Shown here piece by piece: positions 1 to 4,844 of a DNA stretch of 6,638 nt (the first letter of the stretch is position 1; every line of letters begins with the position of its first letter). The translations under genes and the position numbers were made by a program. Source of the DNA: Sandaracinaceae bacterium (GTDB lineage Bacteria > Myxococcota_A > Polyangia > Polyangiales > Sandaracinaceae); NCBI GenBank assembly GCA_025056955.1, contig JANWYL010000169.1, positions 250 through 6,887 of the forward strand, in the 5' to 3' direction. The notes beneath the pieces are model-generated. The model did not search any database. It saw only the letters and a list, made by a program, of their open reading frames with translations, and was not told the DNA's origin.

Positions 1-363
1 CTTGGAATTGATGGAGTCAGGCAAGCACACCCAATTCCCGTACCAGGCCTAAGCGAAGTTCGAGCAATTGCAGTCGGTGCCAATCATAGCTGCGCCATTC
101 GTCGCTCTGGTGAGCTTCTGTGTTGGGGGCGTAACGACGAAAGCCAAATCGGAGTTGGTAGCGTGGACCCAACGGTGGTCAGAAGTCCAACGCCAGTCCG
201 TGGGCTACCACCTGTGCAATCCATCTCGCTCGGACGCTTCCACAGCTGCGCCCTTACGCGCAATGCACAGATATGGTGTTGGGGAGGCAACAATCAGGGG
301 CAGCTTGGAACAGGCACCATCGGTGGAGAGATGCCTGCGCCAACACGCGTGACGGGGCTCTGA
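1..363 (+). CDS. RCC1-repeat protein, C-terminal part (5' end outside window)
   Basis: The frame is open from base 1 to a TGA at 361-363 and gives 120 residues with no start in the window. Two clear RCC1-type propeller repeats are visible. One runs from about residue 24 (AVGANHSCAI, then LLCWGRN), the other from about residue 76 (SLGRFHSCAL, then IWCWGGNNQGQLGTG). Each repeat has a cysteine in the HSCA turn (C31, C83) and one in the CWG strand (C41, C93), a spacing that could form disulfides in an exported protein. The protein stops right after the PTRVTGL strand, where a further repeat would begin. RCC1 repeats build seven-bladed beta-propellers that act as binding scaffolds. The ligand and location of this protein cannot be read from the fragment, although secreted or lipoprotein forms with this cysteine pattern are common in myxobacteria. 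The family call is confident; the function is unknown. Confidence 0.88.
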   Translation, partial: LGIDGVRQAHPIPVPGLSEVRAIAVGANHSCAIRRSGELLCWGRNDESQIGVGSVDPTVVRSPTPVRGLPPVQSISLGRFHSCALTRNAQIWCWGGNNQGQLGTGTIGGEMPAPTRVTGL

Positions 364-378
364 TCGAGAAGCCTTTGC

Positions 379-401
379 ACCCCAAGCGAGGGGGTTGGGG
401 T
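379..401. terminator. Stem-loop between convergent RCC1 and folE genes
   Basis: The arms ACCCCAA (379-385) and TTGGGGT (395-401) pair perfectly over 7 bp around a 9-base G-rich loop. The site sits 16 bases after the RCC1 stop and 18 bases beyond the folE stop, where a terminator shared by two convergent genes would be expected. No T-tract follows on either strand, so it is not a classical intrinsic terminator. Confidence 0.35.
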
Positions 402-418
402 CAATCCTTGCGCTGTGG

Positions 419-994
419 TTAAATGTGGGAGCGCTGCTGAACAGCAAGCATAAACTCCTGCTGAAGCAATTTTTCGGCTTGCGCACATCCAGCAAATGAA
501 AGGGTGACCACCTCTGCACAATGTGCTCGTTCACCCCGGCTCCGCAAGCAGCTTGGAGCAAGCATTGCCATTGCAGCAGCACCTTCTGCTTGGAGATGGG
601 TGATCAAGGCCTGGGTGATCGAATTGACGAAATCTTCCTGGAGAATGAGGCGCCTTGCGAAACACTCAACCAATTGAGCAATGGCCCCGAAGCCAACAAC
701 GTATGGGCCTGGCCAATATCCGACGTGCACCACACCCCATGATGGAAGAAGGTGATGAGGGCACATGATGGTGACAGGGAGTTCACGCACCACGATCAAT
801 CCCTTTGCAACCGAGGTGGTTCGCTCCGATAGAATTGCCTTCGGATCCATGCGGTAGCCGCGGAGGAACTCGTCGATCCATGCGTCAGCAACTCGCTCTG
901 GGGTGCGCTTCAGTTCGGGATCAATCCCGATAGGAGCGCCCACTGCTTCGAGGAATGCGCGGATGTGTCGCGCGGCTGAGTCCCTGTCTGGCAT
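419..994 (-). CDS. folE: GTP cyclohydrolase I family protein (FolE), divergent active site
   Basis: GTP cyclohydrolase I converts GTP to 7,8-dihydroneopterin triphosphate, the first step towards folate and other pterins. The 191-residue protein is near family length. It has the RTPERVADAW helix (residues 30-39), the zinc and catalytic motif CPHHLLP (78-84), the VVGFG segment (99-103), FARRLILQE (112-120) and CLRSRG (149-154). By comparison with E. coli, the zinc ligands C110, H113 and C181 are kept as C78, H81 and C149, and catalytic H112 is H80. E152 and R185 match E120 and R153. However, the H179 position is P147, and the triphosphate-contacting S135, K136 and R139 positions are G103, A104 and Q107. 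ATG at 992-994 is the first start after an in-frame stop; upstream lies only a weak GAAAAG. The gene stands alone, divergent from comM. The family is sure, but the classical reaction is less so. Confidence 0.85.
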   Translation of the reverse strand: MPDRDSAARHIRAFLEAVGAPIGIDPELKRTPERVADAWIDEFLRGYRMDPKAILSERTTSVAKGLIVVRELPVTIMCPHHLLPSWGVVHVGYWPGPYVVGFGAIAQLVECFARRLILQEDFVNSITQALITHLQAEGAAAMAMLAPSCLRSRGERAHCAEVVTLSFAGCAQAEKLLQQEFMLAVQQRSHI

Positions 995-1168
995 GCTTGA
1001 GGCATCTTTTCACCCATGGCCCCTTTTGACAAGGGCAGCCTCACCCAAATCGAAGGCGGCAGGGATGGGTGGCGGGCAAGTGGCGGCGGAAGACGCCAAA
1101 AATCATGGGCTTTTTCAAGAAATTTCAAAGCCAAAGCACCGGCACAAAAAATGATCAAAGGGCTGCGC
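995..1168. promoter_or_regulatory. Intergenic region between divergent folE and comM
   Basis: These 174 bases separate the two divergent starts and should hold both promoters. I see no convincing -35/-10 pair. A TTGACA at 1026-1031 lies in the loop of a small inverted repeat (CCCTT 1021-1025, AAGGG 1031-1035), but the sequence 17 bases on, ATCGAA, is a poor -10. The frame of comM remains open upstream to an ATG at 1016, but that extension (rich in G, R, K and S) does not look like ComM and is probably leader. Confidence 0.4.
1156..1162 (+). promoter_or_regulatory. Ribosome binding site deciding the comM start
   Basis: The purine-rich AAAGGG at 1157-1162 ends 6 bases before ATG 1169. The competing ATGs at 1016 and 1151 have no comparable site, so this favours 1169. 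Confidence 0.55.
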
Positions 1169-2731
1169 ATGGTGATTCGGGTTCCTTCTGCATCGTTGAT
1201 CGGCGTGGATGCGCACAAGGTGGATGTGGAAGTGCACCTTGGGCGAGGGCTTCCAGGTTTCGAGATTGTCGGCCTTCCTGAAGGGGCTGTGCGCGAAAGC
1301 CGTGTGCGGGTATGTGCAGCCCTGGCGCAATCAGGCTTCGATATGCCCCCAAGGCACGTCATTCTCAACCTCGCTCCAGCAGACATGCGAAAGAGGGGTT
1401 CTCATTTCGACCTCGCCATCGCTGCTGGCATTCTGGCTTCGTGCGGGCTTGTGTTTGATACAGAACTGCAGAGCACGCTCCTTGTTGGGGAGCTTTCACT
1501 CACAGGTGAACTGCGCCCGGTGACAGGGCTTTTGCCAATGCTCCGTTGCGCCCAAAAAGAAGGCCTAGGCCGCGCGATTATTCCTCTCGACCAACTCGCA
1601 GAAGCAAGCCTTGTGAGAGGCATGGACGTGTTTGGTGCTGCTGATCTTCGCTCAGCCATCGCCTTCCTCACGGGTGAATCGAGCTTACCGCGTGCTTGCG
1701 GCGAACAAGCACTCGAAAACGAAAGGCCGGACGCAGACATGGCAGAAGTGGCAGGCCAGCTCCTTGGCAAACGCGCTTTGGAAGTGGCTGCCGCAGGCCA
1801 ACACGATGTGCTCTTTGTGGGCCCTCCAGGGGCGGGAAAAACGATGCTGGCCAAACGCCTTCCAGGGATTCTTCCGCCTCCAACCCGCGAAGAGAGGCTC
1901 GAGATCGCAACGATCGCAAGCGCTGCTGGCCTGCCCATCCCAACATCTCGGCCCTTTCGGGCTCCCCACCACACCTCAAGTGGCGTGGCCTTGGTTGGAG
2001 GTGGAGACCCAATCCGACCTGGCGAAGTAACGCTCGCTCATGGTGGCGTGCTTTTCCTTGATGAGCTCCCAGAATTCAATCGCACTGCCCTTGAATCCCT
2101 TCGCACCGTGATGGAGGCAGGTGAAGTGCATATCGTGCGGGCCCACGAGCGGGCCCTCATGCCTGCCCGTTGCATCATCGTCGGCGCGATGAATCCTTGC
2201 CCCTGCGGCTACGCCGGCGATCCCAACCACCGCTGCCATTGCGCTCCTGGACGGGCAGAAGCTTATCGCGCCCGCATCTCGGGCCCCCTCCTCGATCGCT
2301 TCGACCTGAGGGTATGGCTATCTTCAGTGAGTTTGGAGGAGCTTGACCGCGCTCCTGCTGGAGAGCCAAGTGCAAGCATTCGCGCCCGGGTGATTCGTGC
2401 TCGGGATCGGGCCCAAGCACGCGGCGACCTCGAAGAGGGGAGAAGGCCTTCCAACACCGCACGCCTTCTCGCCAAGCACCTCACTGAGCTCAGGCCCTCT
2501 GCTCGACAACTCCTCGAAAACGCATCCAATCGCCTCGGCCTCTCCATGCGCAGCGTTGGTCGCGTCCTACGTGTTGCCCGTACGATCGCTCATCTTGCGG
2601 AAAGCGATCACATCGAAGTGCCCCACCTTGCTGAAGCCTTGCGGTTTCGCGGGGATTTTCTGAGGGATGCCAAAACAGATACAGATACACTGCCCAAGCA
2701 AGCACCATCTCATCAAAGCCAAAACATTTAA
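1169..2731 (+). CDS. comM: ComM/YifB AAA+ ATPase, branch-migration helicase
   Basis: ComM forms an AAA+ hexamer that promotes branch migration when RecA pairs incoming DNA with the chromosome during natural transformation; this is known from Vibrio and Haemophilus. The 520-residue product has the three YifB/ComM parts. The N-terminal ChlI/Lon-like domain (about 1-165) includes GVDAHKVDVEV, GLPGFEIVGLP and RKRGSHFDLAIA. The Mg-chelatase-type AAA+ core has Walker A GPPGAGKT (218-225), the FRAPHHTSS segment, Walker B VLFLDE (294-299) and a cysteine cluster at C344, C346, C356 and C358, followed by LLDRFDLRV. The C-terminal Mg-chelatase domain (LTELRPSARQLLE, LGLSMRSVGRVLRVARTIA) is complete. I chose ATG 1169 because AAAGGG lies 6 bases upstream and the protein then begins like its family (MVIRVPSASLIGVDA). 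ATG 1151 lacks a good ribosome site and ATG 1016 adds 51 atypical residues. A RecA-like gene follows 45 bases later. Confidence 0.93.
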   Translation: MVIRVPSASLIGVDAHKVDVEVHLGRGLPGFEIVGLPEGAVRESRVRVCAALAQSGFDMPPRHVILNLAPADMRKRGSHFDLAIAAGILASCGLVFDTELQSTLLVGELSLTGELRPVTGLLPMLRCAQKEGLGRAIIPLDQLAEASLVRGMDVFGAADLRSAIAFLTGESSLPRACGEQALENERPDADMAEVAGQLLGKRALEVAAAGQHDVLFVGPPGAGKTMLAKRLPGILPPPTREERLEIATIASAAGLPIPTSRPFRAPHHTSSGVALVGGGDPIRPGEVTLAHGGVLFLDELPEFNRTALESLRTVMEAGEVHIVRAHERALMPARCIIVGAMNPCPCGYAGDPNHRCHCAPGRAEAYRARISGPLLDRFDLRVWLSSVSLEELDRAPAGEPSASIRARVIRARDRAQARGDLEEGRRPSNTARLLAKHLTELRPSARQLLENASNRLGLSMRSVGRVLRVARTIAHLAESDHIEVPHLAEALRFRGDFLRDAKTDTDTLPKQAPSHQSQNI

Positions 2732-2776
2732 GCTTGTTGATCGATCCAAAAAAATATTTCTGGAATTTTTTAGCTT
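2732..2776 (+). promoter_or_regulatory. AT-rich spacer before the RecA-like gene
   Basis: These 45 bases are strongly AT-rich, with runs of A (2748-2754) and T (2766-2771) and the palindrome GATCGATC at 2739-2746. Such a tract could carry a promoter or UP-like element for the RecA-like gene. No clear -35/-10 pair and no CTGT-N8-ACAG LexA box are visible. Read-through from comM is equally possible. Confidence 0.25.
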
Positions 2777-3544
2777 ATGTTTGGCATTTTTTCTTCTTTC
2801 TCTCGCCTTTTTAAAATCAATCCCCCATCAGAAGTTCCATTACGCTCAAATTCTTCTTTCAACCAGTCGATCCCATTTGGAATACCGCTTCTTGATTCCG
2901 CTCTTGGATGCGGTGGTTATCCGAGGGGAAGAATCACCGAAATATTGGGCCATGAGTCAAGTGGAAAAAGCACGTTGGTTCTCCACGCGATTGCCGCATG
3001 TCAAGCACAAAACGGAATAGCCGTTTTATTTGATAGCGATTGCTCAATCAATGTCCGACTTGCTAAAGAAATAGGCGTAGACACGGAACGGCTTCTTATA
3101 AGCCATATCGATTCAGCAAATTCAGTTTTGGAGATGGCTCAGATCCTTATTTCGAGCAGGAGCATTGATCTTATTGCAATTGACTCAATTCCGACGCTTC
3201 AATTTAAAACAGCTAGTGCGATAAGCCCCACATTGTTCATCAATAAGCTTGCGGAAATGATTCATAGAAGCCAAACAGCTCTTTTGATTGTTGATTTTCA
3301 AAGAAACGACTTGAACTCAAGCGCAGCGATGACAAAAAGCCTCGCAAAATACCATGCAAGCCTACGCATACTTGTAAGTAAAATTCATTTTATTCAGAGC
3401 AAAAATCAAATCATTGGTCATCGCATGAAAGTAGAAGTAATAAAAAACAAAATAAGCAACTCACTCCAGAAAGTAGATTTTGATGTGTACTATGAAAAGG
3501 TTGGGAATCAAAAACCAAATCCTTTCAAAGAAGTTTTGGACTAA
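2777..3544 (+). CDS. Divergent short RecA paralogue (RecA-fold ATPase)
   Basis: The 255-residue protein aligns with the RecA core: LLDSALGCGGYPRGRITEI (38-56), Walker A GHESSGKST (58-66), LLISHIDSANSVLEMAQIL (106-124), Walker B LIAIDS (132-137), HASLRI (193-198) and VEVIKNKI (219-226). Compared with E. coli RecA, the catalytic E96 is D88, adenine-stacking Y103 is L95 and the ATP-sensing Q194 is F174, while the trans-acting K248 and K250 are kept as K223 and K225. The L1 region is about 12 residues shorter, the L2 loop has lost its glycine-rich sequence, the N-terminal KxxFGKG helix is missing and there is no C-terminal domain. It is thus unlikely to be the housekeeping recombinase; it may be regulatory or a partner protein. 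ATG 2777 directly follows a TAG (2771-2773), so no earlier in-frame ATG is possible, and the ribosome site is weak. The gene is AT-rich compared with its neighbours, suggesting transfer. An ImuA-like role is possible, but no imuB or dnaE2 is in view. Confidence 0.82.
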   Translation: MFGIFSSFSRLFKINPPSEVPLRSNSSFNQSIPFGIPLLDSALGCGGYPRGRITEILGHESSGKSTLVLHAIAACQAQNGIAVLFDSDCSINVRLAKEIGVDTERLLISHIDSANSVLEMAQILISSRSIDLIAIDSIPTLQFKTASAISPTLFINKLAEMIHRSQTALLIVDFQRNDLNSSAAMTKSLAKYHASLRILVSKIHFIQSKNQIIGHRMKVEVIKNKISNSLQKVDFDVYYEKVGNQKPNPFKEVLD

Positions 3545-3647
3545 ATAAAAGTGGATACAACGACGCTATCTTTTCTAGACTTCGAACAATTCAATTTTCG
3601 CCCATCCTCTTAAAAAAGTGCTCTTACTTAACCTCACTTGCGGCAAC
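3545..3647. other. AT-rich convergent gap, no gene or clear terminator
   Basis: This gap separates the stops of the RecA-like gene (+) and the JAMM peptidase gene (-). It is AT-rich like the RecA-like gene. I found no stable stem followed by a T-tract on either strand and no flanking direct repeat that would mark an insertion. Confidence 0.4.
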
Positions 3648-4151
3648 CTAATATGTCGAGCGAATCAAAAGCGGTGCCTGCTCGAAACGATCGCTCCCCT
3701 CAACGTGAACCCACAGGCGCTCTGACACGGCGCACCCATTTCGCACTGAAACCACAAGAAAGGCACAAGGCCACGTGAGCACACCTTCTTGCACAAAGGT
3801 GGCTGCATCTTCCGCGCTGAAGTAATCCCCTGCATCGCAATGAGAGTGGTAGATGAGCTTGATAGGCCGGCCCCTGGCAGCGGCTTCTTTAAAAAGCTTT
3901 TGGGCACGGATTTCGTTGATCTTGAAGTAAGTGCGCGAAGTGCGCGGAAAACGGATGGGATCGATTGCATGATAACGATCGGCTTCGTTGACCTCAGGAA
4001 AAACCTCGTCAACGAGCTCAGGAATGGCCGCAGGCCCTGCCCCGAACCCGCAGCATTCGCTGGGGTAGGTTGATTCGGCGTGGGAGCGTATCAGTGCCAA
4101 TGCCTCAAGGGGCATTGCAATTGGCCCAAAAGTCCATAGAGGGCGATCCAT
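3648..4151 (-). CDS. JAMM/MPN metallopeptidase, Mec (CysO-peptidase) type
   Basis: JAMM peptidases are zinc enzymes that cut after the Gly-Gly end of ubiquitin-like proteins. Mycobacterial Mec releases cysteine from CysO-cysteine. The 167-residue protein has the full signature: E32 in YPSECCGFGAG, then HSHCDAGDYFSAED with H102, H104, S112 and D115 in the exact HxHx7SxxD spacing. It should therefore be catalytically competent. Size and order match Mec, with a short N-terminal strand, the glutamate near residue 30 and the HSH motif near 100. The gene is the last of the minus-strand run, 6 bases after the E1-remnant gene and two genes after the ubiquitin-like carrier, its likely substrate. ATG 4151 is taken because it follows the upstream stop closely, although the ribosome site is weak; M13 (ATG at 4115) is an alternative. 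No cysM (cysteine synthase partner) is present, so the physiological product released is open. Confidence 0.85.
   Translation of the reverse strand: MDRPLWTFGPIAMPLEALALIRSHAESTYPSECCGFGAGPAAIPELVDEVFPEVNEADRYHAIDPIRFPRTSRTYFKINEIRAQKLFKEAAARGRPIKLIYHSHCDAGDYFSAEDAATFVQEGVLTWPCAFLVVSVRNGCAVSERLWVHVEGSDRFEQAPLLIRSTY
4098..4117 (-). repeat. Perfect inverted repeat inside the start of the JAMM gene
   Basis: CAATGCC (4098-4104) and GGCATTG (4111-4117) form a 7-bp perfect stem with a 6-base loop. In the minus-strand mRNA it falls at about codons 12-18 of the JAMM gene and holds the alternative ATG (4115-4113) in the stem, which would hinder internal initiation. It may be chance. Confidence 0.4.
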
Positions 4152-4157
4152 CGCGTG

Positions 4158-4493
4158 CTATATTGCCTCGTCCAAAACCAAAGCACAGCCAAAGCGCTCG
4201 GTCAGCCCCAAATGCCTTCTCATGCATTCTACACTCGCAAGCCCTGAGCGAATGGCAGCGTCAACCTCAGCAAAAAGGGGGTCTTTGTTCAAAGCAGGAG
4301 GCATGTCCAAGCGCAAGCCACCGGGTTCCCATAAAAAGCCAGACCGGCCCAGCCACAAAGCAGCGTAAGATGAGGCTGGATCCTTTGGATCGGACCATAC
4401 GGAAAGGCTGCACAAGCGACGCTGGCCCTCCGCCCCAATCTCCGGAAGGAGGCAGTGGCGTGCAAAGCGCACTTCAAAAGGCAAAGCGCTCAT
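4158..4493 (-). CDS. Remnant E1-like (MoeB/ThiF family) protein, 111 aa
   Basis: The N-terminus, RFARHCLLPEIGAEGQRRL (residues 9-27), is the characteristic opening of MoeB/ThiF/E1 adenylating enzymes (R-Y-A-R-H-x-L-L-P-E-I-G-x-x-G-Q). In the family this leads directly into the ATP site (VLVVGAGGLGSPAALYLAAAGVG). Here the matching stretch is about SVWSDPKDPASSYAALWLG (31-49). The A-A-L-x-L helix is recognisable but the GxGxxG motif is gone. No catalytic cysteine region, no CxxC zinc pairs and no rhodanese domain follow, and the length is under half of the usual 240 or more residues. It cannot adenylate a carrier as known enzymes do. The frame is nevertheless free of stops, starts in a 4-base ATGA overlap with the carrier gene and ends 6 bases before the JAMM gene, so it is translated with them. 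It may be a decaying gene or a small scaffold that kept the carrier-binding role. Confidence 0.7.
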   Translation of the reverse strand: MSALPFEVRFARHCLLPEIGAEGQRRLCSLSVWSDPKDPASSYAALWLGRSGFLWEPGGLRLDMPPALNKDPLFAEVDAAIRSGLASVECMRRHLGLTERFGCALVLDEAI

Positions 4494-4765
4494 TTCCCTC
4501 CCGCAAGCGCAGGAATGATGTGAATCGCATCTCCCTCTCGCACTGGCGTTTCAAGACCTTGGAGAAAACGCACATCCTCCTCCCCAATGAAAATATTGAC
4601 ATGTCGCCGGATGCCCTGCTCATCAAGCAAACGTTCACGCAGCCCTGGATAACGCGACTCAAGATCTTCGATCACGTCCCGTAGCGTCTTGCCGTGGGCT
4701 TCAACTTCGTCCCGGCCTTGAGTGAGGTTACGGAGGGGAGTTGGTATGCGAACAGTAACAGCCAT
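4490..4765 (-). CDS. cysO: CysO/MoaD-type ubiquitin-like sulfur carrier ending Gly-Gly-Lys
   Basis: The 91-residue beta-grasp protein resembles mycobacterial CysO along its length: VTVRIPTPLR (3-12), TLRDVIEDLESRYPGLRERL (27-46), RHVNIFIGEEDVRF (54-67), GLETPVREGDAIHIIPAL (70-87). CysO-type carriers hold sulfide as a C-terminal thiocarboxylate after activation by an E1 such as MoeB/MoeZ. The sulfur is passed on to make cysteine, and Mec releases the product. Relatives end in Gly-Gly; here the codons GGA GGG are followed by AAA and TGA, giving G89-G90-K91. The extra lysine would block adenylation unless removed. ATG 4765 has AGAGG 8 bases upstream. The gene lies 79 bases after the lgt-like gene and overlaps the E1-remnant start by 4 bases. 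The MoaD alternative (molybdopterin) is less likely given CysO similarity and the JAMM neighbour. The gene symbol rests on similarity only. Confidence 0.82.
   Translation of the reverse strand: MAVTVRIPTPLRNLTQGRDEVEAHGKTLRDVIEDLESRYPGLRERLLDEQGIRRHVNIFIGEEDVRFLQGLETPVREGDAIHIIPALAGGK
4491..4501 (-). promoter_or_regulatory. Shine-Dalgarno-like GGAGGG built from the Gly-Gly codons
   Basis: In the mRNA, GGAGGG (4501-4496) encodes the carrier's G89-G90 and lies 2 bases before the overlapping ATG of the E1-remnant gene (4493-4491). The spacing is shorter than usual, which together with the ATGA overlap suggests translation by termination-reinitiation. Confidence 0.5.
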
Positions 4766-4800
4766 GGGTTTGCCTCTTTGTTGCGATTCTTAGCGCAAGT

Positions 4801-4836
4801 GCTCAGGGATGCACGCGATCTCTGAGCTCAGCGTGC
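4801..4836 (-). promoter_or_regulatory. Nested, mutually exclusive inverted repeats between lgt and cysO
   Basis: Three pairings compete in this gap. GCTCAG (4801-4806) pairs with CTGAGC (4822-4827). CTGAGCTCAG (4822-4831) is a 10-base perfect palindrome. GCACGC (4811-4816) pairs with GCGTGC (4831-4836) across a 14-base loop. No T-tract follows, so it is not an intrinsic terminator. It could be an operator, a processing site or an attenuator-like switch. Confidence 0.35.
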
Positions 4837-4844
4837 CCTGAAAA

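Noticed and set aside
68..352. Other open frames across the RCC1 region
   Set aside because: They run in frames other than the one that encodes the RCC1 repeats and have no family signature.
1026..1054. Sigma-70 promoter for comM with TTGACA at 1026
   Set aside because: The -35 is perfect, but the sequence at the right spacing (ATCGAA) is a poor -10, and the hexamer lies in a small inverted repeat that may be chance.
1016..1168. ComM with a 51-residue N-terminal extension
   Set aside because: The frame is open from ATG 1016, but the extension is unlike ComM, and a good ribosome site precedes ATG 1169, where family similarity begins.
2777..3544. ImuA of an SOS mutagenesis cassette
   Set aside because: The protein keeps RecA features that I do not expect in ImuA (VIKNKI and the SSGKST Walker A context), and no imuB or dnaE2 lies nearby. 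Kept as an alternative, not as the call.
4158..4493. Full-length E1 hidden by a frameshift
   Set aside because: Only 336 bases lie between the coupled neighbours, and the other minus-strand frames show no E1 motifs. The missing domains are absent, not out of frame.
4070..4684. Long open frame on the plus strand (204 codons)
   Set aside because: It lies opposite the E1-stub, carrier and part of the JAMM gene, has low-complexity basic composition and no recognisable motif; the minus-strand genes explain the region.
3648..4765. Antiphage ubiquitin-like conjugation system (Bil or CBASS Cap2/Cap3 type)
   Set aside because: There is a ubiquitin-like protein and a JAMM peptidase, but no E2, no functional E1 and no cyclase or effector. 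Similarity to CysO and Mec points to sulfur transfer.
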